Assembly: GCF_031453615.1 (NCBI RefSeq)
Contig: NZ_JAVIZT010000001.1
Span: forward strand, 2,604,001 to 2,668,000
DNA: 64,000 nucleotides
DNA from: Microbacterium sp. SORGH_AS_0428
GTDB lineage: Bacteria; Actinomycetota; Actinomycetes; Actinomycetales; Microbacteriaceae
Direction of reading: 5' to 3'
Part shown: in pieces, positions 27,059 through 35,930 of the stretch
How the letters are laid out: every line of letters starts with the position of its first letter
How positions within the stretch are numbered: the stretch's first letter is position 1
Position numbers and translations under genes: made by a program
Notes under the pieces: generated by a model
Database searches by the model: none
The model's input: the letters and a program-made list of their open reading frames with translations, nothing else
What the model was told of the DNA's origin: nothing

Positions 27059-28073
27059 TGCGCAGCACCGACTTTCCCCGTGTGCGGCCGCGCTCCAGCG
27101 CGCGGTGCGCTTCCGCCGCATCCGCGAGCTCGTACACCGTGTCGATGTAGACCTGGATCGATCCGGTGTCGAGCAGCCGCGCGAGCGTCGCGAGAACGTC
27201 CCCGTCGGGGATGACCTTGTAGCCGGTGGCGCGCACCCCGGCCTGCGCCGCAGCCTCAGCGAAACCGGGCCAGCCGCCGCTGGGCACCATGATGTACAGG
27301 CCGCCGGGGCGGATGACGCCGAGCGAGCGCGTTCCGACCTCGTCCTCGGTGTTGGCGACGAGGTCGATCACGACGTCCATGTCCGCCACGACGTCCTCGA
27401 ACCGCGTTGTGGCGTAGTCGATGACCACGGACGCGCCGAGTTCCCGAAGCCACGCGGCGTTGCGTGCGGAGGAGGTGACCGTCACGTGCGCGCCGAAGTA
27501 CGCGGCGAGCTGCACCGCGAAGTGGCCCACGCCGCCGCTCCCGGCGTGGATCAGCACGCGCTGGCCCTCGTGGGCGTGCGCGGTCTCCACGACGACGCCC
27601 CAGGCGGTGAGGGCGGCGAGGGGGATCCCGGCGGCTTCGACATGCGAGAGCGATGCGGGCTTGCGGGCGAGCGACTGCGACGGCACGACGACGTACTCGG
27701 CGTAGGTCCCCCCGGTGCGTGGGAAGGGGACCATCCCGAAGACCTCCGTGCCCGCGGGCAACGGGTGCGCTTCGAACGGTGAGGCGACCACCACGCCGCT
27801 GAAGTCGAAACCCAGCGCCGCGGGGTAGGTCGCGATGGCTCCGCTCACTCCCTGGCCTGCCCGCGTCTTCGCGTCGATGGGATTCACTCCGGCGGCGACC
27901 ACGCGTACGAGCAGCTCCCCGAGCACCGGCTGGGGAACCGGCAGCTCGGTCTCATGGAGGAGCTCCGGTGCTCCGGTCGAGTCGATGACGGCGGCGCGCA
28001 TCCGGGTCGGGACGTCCTCGGCCCGCATCGGCGCGGGGGAGGGGGCGTCATGTCTCAGCGGTCGGGGGATCAT
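27045..28073 (-). CDS. NADP-dependent quinone oxidoreductase-like protein (zinc-free MDR)
   Basis: A 342-residue medium-chain dehydrogenase/reductase. The GroES-like N-terminal part has VVAAGVNPIDAKTRAGQG and YPAALGFDFSGVVVA; the Rossmann part has VLIHAGSGGVGHFAVQLAAY, the NADP-binding signature. No catalytic-zinc cysteine cluster is visible, so it belongs with quinone oxidoreductases. ATG 28073 has AAAGGAG six bases upstream; the open frame extends further without similarity. It is followed by lysG on the other strand and preceded by the TetR gene 111 bases away, which may regulate it. Confidence 0.9.
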   Translation of the reverse strand: MIPRPLRHDAPSPAPMRAEDVPTRMRAAVIDSTGAPELLHETELPVPQPVLGELLVRVVAAGVNPIDAKTRAGQGVSGAIATYPAALGFDFSGVVVASPFEAHPLPAGTEVFGMVPFPRTGGTYAEYVVVPSQSLARKPASLSHVEAAGIPLAALTAWGVVVETAHAHEGQRVLIHAGSGGVGHFAVQLAAYFGAHVTVTSSARNAAWLRELGASVVIDYATTRFEDVVADMDVVIDLVANTEDEVGTRSLGVIRPGGLYIMVPSGGWPGFAEAAAQAGVRATGYKVIPDGDVLATLARLLDTGSIQVYIDTVYELADAAEAHRALERGRTRGKSVLRITEA

Positions 28074-28183
28074 CGGCCGCTCCTTTCGCTGCGAAGGCAT
28101 CGGCCATGCGATGCGGTGACTGCCCTCAGTCAATCGCGGCTATGTCTCGTGGGCGTTACCCCGGTGTCACCGTGCGGAGAACC

Positions 28184-28831
28184 TCACACCTCCGCTGCCG
28201 GCCTGGGCGGCACATCCGGAAGCTCGACGCGGATGATCTCGGCCAGGCGCTCGCGCAGGCGGCCGGGCATGTCGACGGCCGTCGGCGAGAGCAGCCACTG
28301 GATCTGCAGGCCGTCCATGATGGCGATGATCTCCTCCGCCAGGCGGAGTCCGTCAACGGAAGGGTCTCGGAGCAGGCCGCGGGAGCGAAGGTCCTCGAAG
28401 GCCATCGTGAGGTGGTGGCGTGAGTTCTCGTACCGACGCACGAAGTGCGCGTGGGCGGGGTGGGCCGGGTCGGTCGCTTCCGCGGAGAGCACGGCATACA
28501 AGCTCACGATCCCCGGGGTCGTGGCATTGGCGCCGGTGAGCGCGACGAGCCGGGCGAAGTGGTCGAGTCCATCGCGGCCCGGGCCTGGCGCACCCTCGAA
28601 GAAGCGCAGCGAATGACGCCGATCCCGCTCATCGAGGACGGCCTCGAGGAGCGACTCCTTCGTCGGGAAGTGGTGGAAGAGTCCGGCTCGGGAGACGCCG
28701 CAATCGGCGGCGATCTGGCTCATGCTCGCCTGCCGGTAACCGACGGTGCCGAATGCGGCGAAGGCCGCGGAGACGACCTGATCGCGGCGGCGTCGACCGC
28801 TGGCGTAGCCGCGCGGAGAGGGTTCGGGCAT
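28184..28831 (-). CDS. TetR-family transcriptional regulator
   Basis: A 215-residue repressor-type protein. The helix-turn-helix is ASMSQIAADCGVSRAGLFHH followed by FPTKESLLEAVL; the rest is an all-helical ligand domain. The ATG at 28831 lacks a ribosome site and TATAAG lies about ten bases upstream on the coding strand, so a leaderless transcript is possible. A TTG at 28864 would extend it by eleven residues. It is divergent from the sugar-isomerase operon starting at 28959, with a palindrome between them; it may control that operon, itself, or the oxidoreductase downstream. Confidence 0.9.
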   Translation of the reverse strand: MPEPSPRGYASGRRRRDQVVSAAFAAFGTVGYRQASMSQIAADCGVSRAGLFHHFPTKESLLEAVLDERDRRHSLRFFEGAPGPGRDGLDHFARLVALTGANATTPGIVSLYAVLSAEATDPAHPAHAHFVRRYENSRHHLTMAFEDLRSRGLLRDPSVDGLRLAEEIIAIMDGLQIQWLLSPTAVDMPGRLRERLAEIIRVELPDVPPRPAAEV

Positions 28832-28863
28832 GGGGATGACCTTATAGGGACTGGACGAAACCA

Positions 28864-28887
28864 AAAACCGGCACTACTGTCGGTTTT
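28864..28887. promoter_or_regulatory. Candidate TetR operator
   Basis: AAAACCG at 28864-28870 and CGGTTTT at 28881-28887 form a dyad with extended partial symmetry (GCA...TGT inside). It lies just upstream of the TetR promoter and 72 bases before the divergent isomerase gene. Size and position fit a TetR-family operator; binding is inferred. Confidence 0.5.
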
Positions 28888-28958
28888 CGTCAATTCCATC
28901 GCGTGGCATCGCCGCCCGTGCGCCTGCGCATCGTCGCGTCAGAGAAACGAGGACCCCC

Positions 28959-29750
28959 ATGACCGAAGCCGCACTATCCGTTCAGCTGTACTCCCTGCGC
29001 GAGGCGCTGTCCGTCGATCGGGAGGAGACGCTGGCGCACCTCGCCCGGCTCGGGGTGCGCCGGGTGGAGGCCTACGACATCGTGGGAGGGGGTGCGGCCC
29101 TGGCGGAGTCCCTCGCGCGTCACGGCCTACGCAGCCCGAGCGTTCACGCTTCGCTGGTGGGTGCGGGAGAGGACGGTGCTGCGACGCTGGGCGAGGTGTT
29201 CGATGCGGCTGTCCGCCTCGGCGCACACACGGTCTTCGAGCCGATGGTGTGGGGCGAGCACTGGCGCGACGAGGATGCGGTGCGTCGTACGGCCGATCGG
29301 CTGAACCACGCGGCGGCGGTCGCCGCATCCCGAGGGCTGCGCGTCGGGTACCACAACCACTCGCAGGAGTTCCATCACACGATCGGCAGCCGGAGCGCCT
29401 ACGAGTTCTTCGTCTCGCTGCTGCGGGAGGATGTCGTCCTCGAACTCGACGCCTACTGGGCGGCTGTCGGGCGGCAGGACGTGCCCGCGCTGGTCACCCG
29501 CCTCGGGCGGCGGGTGCGAGCCTTGCACGTCAAGGACGGCAGCACGGCGTTCGATCCCTTCCTCCCGGACGCACCTCAGGGCGCCCTGGATCAGGTGCCG
29601 GCGGGACAGGGTGAGGTACCGCTCGCGGCGACGCTGGCGGCGGCGAGCGCGCTCGAGCTCGCGGTGCTCGAGTTCGACGAGTACGACGGCGATCTCTTCG
29701 AGGCGCTCGCGGCGGGCATCGCCTTCCTGGCAGAGGCGGGCATCCGATGA
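28959..29750 (+). CDS. Sugar phosphate isomerase/epimerase (TIM barrel)
   Basis: A 263-residue AP-endonuclease-2-type TIM-barrel protein. Readable motifs are SVQLYSLREALSVDREETLA at the N terminus, RVGYHNHSQEF (metal-binding His/Glu region) and VLELDAYWAAVGRQDVP, LHVKDGS and LEFDEYDGD, which together supply the usual metal ligands. Members isomerise or dehydrate sugars, inosose or keto-sugars. The start ATG 28959 follows ACGAGGA. It is first in a run with two Gfo/Idh/MocA dehydrogenases and a second isomerase, consistent with oxidation and isomerisation of an unusual saccharide. Confidence 0.9.
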   Translation: MTEAALSVQLYSLREALSVDREETLAHLARLGVRRVEAYDIVGGGAALAESLARHGLRSPSVHASLVGAGEDGAATLGEVFDAAVRLGAHTVFEPMVWGEHWRDEDAVRRTADRLNHAAAVAASRGLRVGYHNHSQEFHHTIGSRSAYEFFVSLLREDVVLELDAYWAAVGRQDVPALVTRLGRRVRALHVKDGSTAFDPFLPDAPQGALDQVPAGQGEVPLAATLAAASALELAVLEFDEYDGDLFEALAAGIAFLAEAGIR

Positions 29751-30862
29751 CCGGCACGGGGCCCGTGGCTGTCGGCGTCATCGGCGCCGGCATGATCAGC
29801 GACACCTATCTCGAGAACCTCGGCTCGTTCCCCGACCTCCGCGTGACAGCGATCGGCGACCTCGACACGGCTCGCGCGGCGGCGCAGGCGGCCCGCCACG
29901 GGGTGCCGCACGCCGGTGCGCCCGAGGACGTGCTCGCCCACCCCGACATCGAGATCGTCGTCAACCTCACCATCCCGGCCGCGCACGCCGCGGTCAGCGC
30001 GGCGGCCATCGCCGCCGGCAAGCACGTCTGGTCGGAGAAGCCCCTCGGTATCGACCGGGAGAGTGCGCTCGCCCTGCTGGCCGCCGCTGATGCCGAAGGC
30101 CTACGCGTGGGCGTCGCCCCGGACACGATCCTCGGCCCGGGGCTGCAGACCGCGCGGCGCGCCGTGCTGCGCGGCGACATCGGCGTCCCCCTGTCGGCGC
30201 ACACGGCCATGCAGTACATCGGCCCCGACACCTTCCATCCCAACCCGGAGTTCCTCTTCGCCCGCGGCGCCGGACCCCTCTTCGACATGGGCCCGTATTA
30301 CGTCTCGGCTCTCGTGAGCGTCTTCGGCGCGGTCGATCGGGTGATGGCGCTCGGAACCCGTTCCCGCACCACTCGCGAGATCCGAGTGGGGAACCGGGTG
30401 GGGGAGAGCTTCCCCGTCGAGGTGCCGACACACGTCCAGGCGCTGACCCGCTTCGAGAGCGGCGCGGCCGCCGACAGCGTCTTCAGCTTCGACGCCGCGC
30501 TCGCCCGCAGCGGAGTCATCGAGATCAACGGCACGGAAGGTGCGCTCATCGTGCCCGATCCCAATACCTTCGGAGGCGAGGTACGCGTGGGGCGCGTGCA
30601 CGGTGGCGCAGACCCGGTCTGGGAGACGGTCGCGCCCGTCGGCGTCGAGGCGGGTCGAGGGCTGGGCGTGCTCGACATGGCGCGGGCGATCCGCTCGGAT
30701 GTCGCACATATCGCCACGGGCCGGCTGGGCTATCACGTGCTCGACACCCTGGTGGCGATCGACGAATCCGTGCAGACGCGGGCGGCTGTGGCCGTTGCGA
30801 GCACCGTCGACGCCCTGCCCCTCGTGCCCGAGGACCGTGACCCGCGGCAAACGACGCTGTGA
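29747..30862 (+). CDS. Gfo/Idh/MocA-family oxidoreductase (first)
   Basis: A 371-residue NAD(P)-dependent sugar dehydrogenase. The Rossmann N terminus is VAVGVIGAGMISDTYLENLG; WSEKPLGID carries the family's EKP motif. The C-terminal alpha/beta domain includes GPLFDMGPYYVSALVSVFGA, with the conserved DMGPYY pattern. The start overlaps the isomerase stop by four bases (ATGA) and the stop overlaps the next gene's GTG, so the genes are translationally coupled. The substrate is likely a cyclic sugar or sugar acid. Confidence 0.92.
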   Translation: MTGTGPVAVGVIGAGMISDTYLENLGSFPDLRVTAIGDLDTARAAAQAARHGVPHAGAPEDVLAHPDIEIVVNLTIPAAHAAVSAAAIAAGKHVWSEKPLGIDRESALALLAAADAEGLRVGVAPDTILGPGLQTARRAVLRGDIGVPLSAHTAMQYIGPDTFHPNPEFLFARGAGPLFDMGPYYVSALVSVFGAVDRVMALGTRSRTTREIRVGNRVGESFPVEVPTHVQALTRFESGAAADSVFSFDAALARSGVIEINGTEGALIVPDPNTFGGEVRVGRVHGGADPVWETVAPVGVEAGRGLGVLDMARAIRSDVAHIATGRLGYHVLDTLVAIDESVQTRAAVAVASTVDALPLVPEDRDPRQTTL

Positions 30863-31986
30863 CCGGGTTCGCTCCGGTGCGCGCCGGGTTCCTGGGCGGC
30901 GGCTTCATGGCGGCGGTGCACTCCCGTGCGGCGCGCGCCGCCGGTGCGCGGCTGGTCGCCCTCGCCAGTTCGTCGCCCGGGCGCGCAGCGCAGGCCGCGG
31001 ATCGCCTCGGGATCGGACGTCCGGCCAGGGATGCAGCAGAGCTCATCGCTGCGCACGACATCGACGTGGTGCATGTGTGCACCCCCAACCGCGACCACGC
31101 GGAGCAGACGCTGGCCGCGCTCGCCGCGGGCAAGCACGTGATCTGCGAAAAACCCCTCGCCACCTCGGTGGACGACGCGCGCGCGGTCGTCGTCGCGGCC
31201 GAGGAGGCCGGCGTCGCGGGGGCCGTGCCGTTCGTGTACCGGTACCACCCCGTGGTGCGCCAGGCGCGTGAGCTCGTCGCCACGGGGACCGTCGGGCGCA
31301 TCCTCACGATCGACGGCGCGTATCTGCAGGACTGGTTGCTGGATGCGGGCGACACCGACTGGCGGGCGGATGCGGTCGCCGGCGGGGCGTCGCGTGCGTT
31401 CGCCGACATCGGCTCCCACCTCTGCGATCTGCTCGAGTTCGTTACCGGCCGACGGATCGTCGCTCTCTCGGCGCGCACCTCGACGGTGTTCGACACGCGC
31501 GCGGGTGCGCCGGTCGAGAACGAGGACATCGCCGCGGTGGTGGTCGAACTCGAGGGCGGGGCGCTGGGGACGCTGCTGGTCAGCCAGCTCGCCCCCGGTC
31601 GCAAGAACGGGCTCGTTCTCGAGCTGCACGGCTCGTCCCGCAGCCTCCGCTTCGCCCAGGAGCGGTCGGAGGAGCTGTGGATCGGCTCCCGCGAGGGATC
31701 GCAGCTCGTGCTGCGAGATCCGGATGCGCCGGGCGACCGCGGGCTCTCGCTCGTGCCGGCGGGTCACCCGATGGGGTACCAGGACGCCTTCAACGCCTTC
31801 GTCGCCGACGCGTACGCGGTGCTCGAGGGCGCGAGCCCGGACGGTCTGCCCACCTTCGCCGACGGTCTTCGGGCCGCCGAGATCACCGAGGCCGTGCTCA
31901 CGTCCGCCCGCGAGCGTCGCTGGATCGACGTCGCCCCCGTCCCCGCATCGACCGGCATCCCCCTCGCATCGAAGGAGTCCCCATGA
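30859..31986 (+). CDS. Gfo/Idh/MocA-family oxidoreductase (second)
   Basis: A 375-residue second sugar dehydrogenase, starting at GTG 30859 and overlapping the previous stop. Nucleotide-binding motif [29 protein letters not shown] for the EKP loop; [20 protein letters not shown] with the conserved DIGSH, where His is the usual catalytic partner. It differs clearly from its neighbour, so the pair may perform sequential oxidation and reduction, or act on different carbons. It is followed by the second isomerase, again overlapping by four bases. Confidence 0.92.
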   Translation: MTGFAPVRAGFLGGGFMAAVHSRAARAAGARLVALASSSPGRAAQAADRLGIGRPARDAAELIAAHDIDVVHVCTPNRDHAEQTLAALAAGKHVICEKPLATSVDDARAVVVAAEEAGVAGAVPFVYRYHPVVRQARELVATGTVGRILTIDGAYLQDWLLDAGDTDWRADAVAGGASRAFADIGSHLCDLLEFVTGRRIVALSARTSTVFDTRAGAPVENEDIAAVVVELEGGALGTLLVSQLAPGRKNGLVLELHGSSRSLRFAQERSEELWIGSREGSQLVLRDPDAPGDRGLSLVPAGHPMGYQDAFNAFVADAYAVLEGASPDGLPTFADGLRAAEITEAVLTSARERRWIDVAPVPASTGIPLASKESP

Positions 31987-32993
31987 CCGGCATGCATCCC
32001 GTCACCTTGTTCACGGGTCAGTGGGCGGATCTGTCGTTCGAGGAGGTCGCGCGCCTCGCCGCATCCTGGGGCTACGACGGGCTCGAGATCGCGGCGTCGG
32101 GTGATCATCTGGATCTGCGTCGTGCGGATGAGGATGATGCGTATGTCGCGTCGCGGCGGGAGATCCTCGACAGGCACGGTCTTCAGGTCTTCGCGATCTC
32201 GAACCACCTGGCCGGTCAGGCGGTGTGCGATGCGCCGATCGATTTCCGGCATGAGGCGATCTTGCGCGAGTACGTGTGGGGTGATGGTGATGCGGAGGGG
32301 GTGCGTCGGCGGGCGGCGGAGGATATGGCGCGGGCGGCGCGGGTGGCGCGCAAGCTCGGTGTGGACACGGTGGTGGGTTTCACGGGGTCGTCGATCTGGC
32401 CGTATGTGGCGATGTTCCCTCCGGTTCCCGCGTCCGTGATCGAGGCGGGTTTCGAGGATTTCGCGGCGCGGTGGAATCCGATCCTGGACGTGTTCGACGC
32501 GGAGGGGGTGCGTTTCGCGCACGAGGTGCATCCGGGGGAGATCGCGTACGACTACTGGAGTTCCGTGCGGGCGCTGGAGGCGATCGATCACCGCGGGGCG
32601 TTCGGGTTCAACTGGGATCCGTCGCACATGATGTGGCAGAACATCGATCCGGTCGGGTTCATCTGGGACTTCCAGGACCGGATCTATCACGTGGACTGCA
32701 AGGACACCAGGATGCGGCCGCGTAACGGGCGTGCGGGGGTGTTGGGTTCGCACCTGCCGTGGGGGGATCCTCGCCGGGGGTGGGACTTCGTGTCCACCGG
32801 TCACGGTGACGTTCCCTGGGAGGACTCCTTCCGCGCGCTCGAGGCCATCGGCTACACCGGGCCGATCTCGATCGAATGGGAAGACGCCGGCATGGACCGC
32901 CTCCACGGCGCCGCCCAAGCGGTCCAGTTCGTCCGGAGCCTGCTCTGGCCCACACCCACCGCCTCCTTCGACGACGCCTTCCGCAACCAGTAG
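31983..32993 (+). CDS. Sugar phosphate isomerase/epimerase (TIM barrel, second)
   Basis: A 336-residue TIM-barrel protein, coupled to the previous gene (ATGA overlap). Landmarks: [60 protein letters not shown] and [11 protein letters not shown], giving the metal-site Glu/Asp/His residues. The close spacing of acidic and His residues is as in the xylose isomerase-like family. Codon use in the middle (roughly 32090-32800) favours GGT, GAT, CGT, CGG and GCG, while both ends use the C-ending codons of the neighbours. It closes the four-gene run that begins at 28959. Confidence 0.9.
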   Translation: MTGMHPVTLFTGQWADLSFEEVARLAASWGYDGLEIAASGDHLDLRRADEDDAYVASRREILDRHGLQVFAISNHLAGQAVCDAPIDFRHEAILREYVWGDGDAEGVRRRAAEDMARAARVARKLGVDTVVGFTGSSIWPYVAMFPPVPASVIEAGFEDFAARWNPILDVFDAEGVRFAHEVHPGEIAYDYWSSVRALEAIDHRGAFGFNWDPSHMMWQNIDPVGFIWDFQDRIYHVDCKDTRMRPRNGRAGVLGSHLPWGDPRRGWDFVSTGHGDVPWEDSFRALEAIGYTGPISIEWEDAGMDRLHGAAQAVQFVRSLLWPTPTASFDDAFRNQ

Positions 32994-33017
32994 TCCCGAA
33001 GAAGTCCGGCTGGGGTC

Positions 33018-33046
33018 TTGACTTCGGCCGGGCTACTTCATAACCT
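33018..33046 (+). promoter_or_regulatory. Promoter of the Opp/Dpp-type importer operon
   Basis: TTGACT at 33018-33023 and TAACCT at 33041-33046 are separated by 17 bases, a good sigma-70-type promoter for this genus. It lies 164 bases before the binding-protein gene. The preceding bases 33001-33038 can also form a weak hairpin that may end the upstream operon. Confidence 0.65.
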
Positions 33047-33048
33047 CG

Positions 33049-33100
33049 TGCTCATACGTAGAAGCATCCATTCGAGAGAGCTGAATCGGCTGCTCATACG
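33049..33100 (+). repeat. Direct repeat just downstream of the importer promoter
   Basis: TGCTCATACG occurs at 33049-33058 and 33091-33100, 42 bases (about four helical turns) apart. The second copy extends into a small dyad, TCAT...ATGA. The position, directly after the promoter, suits a repressor site for the operon's LacI protein; this assignment is inferred. Confidence 0.5.
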
Positions 33101-33209
33101 AATGAACACAAGGTGGCCTCCGGAGCACAACAGCGTGCTTCCCGCATCAGAGCATCGCGGCTCGCCGCCACGGTGACACCCCGAGAACATCCAGTCGAAG
33201 GAGACAGGA

Positions 33210-34856
33210 ATGCGCACCACCCGACGAGTCCTCGCCGCCGTCCTCGCGGCATCCGCCCTCGTCGCCGTCGCCGGCTGCACGGCCGGCACGACGTCAGCCG
33301 GCGGAACCAGAGCCGACACGATCATCTTCGGCAAGTCCGACGGCGGCACCACCTACGTCCGCAACTACAACGTCCTCGGGCCCGCCACTGAGAAGGCTCC
33401 GAACGCCGAGCTCATCTACGAGCCGCTCGCGCGCATCGACTATGCCAACGGCGCCGTCGTCGAACCGTGGCTCGCCGAGTCGCTCGACTTCGACGAGTCC
33501 GGCACCACGCTCACGATCGACATCCGCGACGACGTCACCTTCTCCGACGGCGAGGCGCTGACGGCCGATGACGTGGCCTACTCCCTTTCGCTTCCGCTCG
33601 AGCGTCCGGAGCTCAACCTCGCCGGCGTCACATACGCCGGTGTCGAGAAGGTCGACGACGACACCGTGCAGGTCTCCTTCGACGAACCGTCGTTCGCCGC
33701 TCTGAACCAGTTCGCATCCAGCTCGCTGCCGATGGTGCCCGAGCACATCTGGAAAGACCAGGATCTGACCACCTGGACCAACCCCGACCCGGTGGGCACG
33801 GGTCCCTTCACCCTCGACGCCTTCGCCGCGCAGCAGGTCACCCTCAAGGCGCGCGAGGACTACTGGGGTGGCGCGCTGCCCATGGCCTACATGAAGATCC
33901 TCGCGACCAGCGGCGAGACGGTGAAGGCGCAACTGCTGCGCGGCGACGTCGACTGGGCCCCCGTGGGCTGGCCCAATGCAGAGCAGGAGTTCGTCGCGCA
34001 GAACCCCGAGACGAACCTCTACCAGCTCTACGCCACCGGCGGTGCCTACTCGATGATGTACAACACCGCCCAGGCGCCGTTCGACGACGTCAACGTGCGG
34101 CGCGCGTTCGCGATGTCGATCCCCCGGTCGGACATCACCGCCACTTTGAATCGCCCGGGCACCGAGGCCGGTCCCACGGGCCTCGTCGACCAGATCTACT
34201 CGGACTGGATCGCTCCGGAGTACCAGGGGATGGTGCAGGAGGTCGACGCCGACGCTGCGGTCGCCGCCCTCGCGGCGAGCGGCTACGAGGTGGTCGACGG
34301 GGCGCTGGTCAAGGACGGCAAGACCTTCACGCCGCGACTCTCGTTCAACCAGGACTTCGGCTGGAACGCGTACGCCGACATCATGATCAACAGCTGGAAG
34401 AAGGTTCTCGGTGTCACCGTCGCCCCCGCGGGCGCACCGGGTGCGACCCTGTACGACCAGCAGAAGACCGGCGACTTCGATCTGACCATCGCGACGACCG
34501 GTGGAGCGGGCGTGTACGGCGTGTACAGCTTCCTCGACAGCCGTTACGTAGAGCCGCTCGGTACGGCCGCGGCCACCAACATCGGCCGCTGGAACGACTC
34601 CGAGACCGATGAGGTCCTGGCCCAGATGACCCGGGCCGCCGACGAGGCCACCATGAAGGACCTCGGGATGCAGATGCAGCGCATCGTGGTCGACGAGGTG
34701 CCCTTCTCACCGCTGTACAACTCGTACTGGTTCGTCGACGTGAACGCGTCGCACTGGAAGGGTTGGCCGACGCCGGAGGACTTCGACGCCGTGCCCTTCC
34801 CGAGCCTCGGGCCCGACACCATCCGCACCCTCCTCTCGCTCACGCCCGCATCATGA
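33210..34856 (+). CDS. ABC transporter substrate-binding lipoprotein, family 5
   Basis: A 548-residue extracellular binding protein of the oligopeptide/dipeptide/nickel cluster (SBP_bac_5). The signal peptide ends LVAVAGC, so Cys23 would be lipidated. Typical family stretches are AELIYEPLARIDYANGAVVE, DDVTFSDGEALTADDVAYSL and the repeated TGPFTLDAF/TNIGRW regions. Family-5 proteins also bind oligosaccharides such as cello- or xylo-oligomers; the sugar-catabolic surroundings favour that over peptides. AAGGAGACAGGA precedes the ATG. It heads a five-gene importer operon. Confidence 0.93.
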   Translation: MRTTRRVLAAVLAASALVAVAGCTAGTTSAGGTRADTIIFGKSDGGTTYVRNYNVLGPATEKAPNAELIYEPLARIDYANGAVVEPWLAESLDFDESGTTLTIDIRDDVTFSDGEALTADDVAYSLSLPLERPELNLAGVTYAGVEKVDDDTVQVSFDEPSFAALNQFASSSLPMVPEHIWKDQDLTTWTNPDPVGTGPFTLDAFAAQQVTLKAREDYWGGALPMAYMKILATSGETVKAQLLRGDVDWAPVGWPNAEQEFVAQNPETNLYQLYATGGAYSMMYNTAQAPFDDVNVRRAFAMSIPRSDITATLNRPGTEAGPTGLVDQIYSDWIAPEYQGMVQEVDADAAVAALAASGYEVVDGALVKDGKTFTPRLSFNQDFGWNAYADIMINSWKKVLGVTVAPAGAPGATLYDQQKTGDFDLTIATTGGAGVYGVYSFLDSRYVEPLGTAAATNIGRWNDSETDEVLAQMTRAADEATMKDLGMQMQRIVVDEVPFSPLYNSYWFVDVNASHWKGWPTPEDFDAVPFPSLGPDTIRTLLSLTPAS

Positions 34857-35929
34857 GCCTGGCACCGGGCGCCGTCACCTCCGCCACGGTCAGCGTGGCG
34901 CAGGTGACGGCCAAGAAGAGGCCCCGGCGCGGCCGGAGCATGTTCCTGCTGCGCAGGCTCGGCTTCTATCTGGCCGCGGCGTGGGCGGCGATCACGCTCA
35001 ACTTCGTGATCCCCCGCCTGATGCCCGGCGACCCGTCTGCGGCCATCATCGACCAGCTGGAGCGGGTGAGCGGGCAGGCGCTGCCCCCGGCGACGCTGCA
35101 GTCCATCCAGGGCCTGTTCGGCAACCCGCAGGAGAACCTCTTCGAGCAGTACGGCGCATATCTCGTGCAGCTGTCGCGGTTCGACCTCGGCGTCTCGATC
35201 GTGAACTTCCCCGTGCCGGTCGCGGATCTCGTGGCCGCGGGCCTGCCGTGGACCCTGCTGCTGGTGGGGACGACGACGATCGCTGCATTCCTGTTGGGCA
35301 CGGCCCTCGGGGTGGCGGCCGGGTGGCGGGCGGGATCGCGGTTCGACTCGATCGTCACCCCGCTCACCACCTTCCTCTCCTCGGTGCCCTACTTCTGGAT
35401 CGCGCTGCTCGCGGTCTGGTACTTCGGGTTCATCCTCGGGTGGTTCCCGCTCGCCGGCGGGTACGACCCCAACCTCCCGGTGGGCTTCAACCTGCCCTTC
35501 ATCCTGAGCGCGCTCCAGTACGGGGCGCTGCCCGCGGCGACGATCGTGTTCTCCGCCTTCGGTGGCTGGATGCTCGGCATGCGCAACATGACGGTGACCA
35601 CCGTCGGCGAGGACTACGTGCTGCTGGCCCAGGCGAAGGGGCTGTCGTCGGCGCGCGTGCGCTGGCGGTACGCCGCCCGCAACGCCATGCTGCCCCAGTT
35701 CACGGGCTTCGCGATGGCGCTCGGCGGAGTCGTCGGCGGCGCGCTGCTGACGGAGATCGTCTTCAGCTACCCCGGCATCGGCTACCTGCTCTTCTCGGCG
35801 CTCCAGAAACGCGACTACCCCGTCATGCAGGGCGTCTTCCTCCTCGTGACGCTCACCGTGCTGCTGGCGAACCTCATCGCGGACTCCGTCTACGCCTGGC
35901 TCGACCCGCGCGTGCGAGAGGAGAAGTGA
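34853..35929 (+). CDS. ABC transporter permease, DppB/OppB type
   Basis: A 358-residue permease. It begins with about 25 polar residues before FLLRRLGFYLAAAWAAITLN, the OppB-type first helix; LMPGDPSAAII follows as in that family. The EAA-type loop is VGEDYVLLAQAKGLSSARVR. The start ATG 34853 overlaps the binding-protein stop by four bases. It pairs with the next gene to form the membrane channel. Confidence 0.94.
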   Translation: MSLAPGAVTSATVSVAQVTAKKRPRRGRSMFLLRRLGFYLAAAWAAITLNFVIPRLMPGDPSAAIIDQLERVSGQALPPATLQSIQGLFGNPQENLFEQYGAYLVQLSRFDLGVSIVNFPVPVADLVAAGLPWTLLLVGTTTIAAFLLGTALGVAAGWRAGSRFDSIVTPLTTFLSSVPYFWIALLAVWYFGFILGWFPLAGGYDPNLPVGFNLPFILSALQYGALPAATIVFSAFGGWMLGMRNMTVTTVGEDYVLLAQAKGLSSARVRWRYAARNAMLPQFTGFAMALGGVVGGALLTEIVFSYPGIGYLLFSALQKRDYPVMQGVFLLVTLTVLLANLIADSVYAWLDPRVREEK

Positions 35930-35930
35930 C

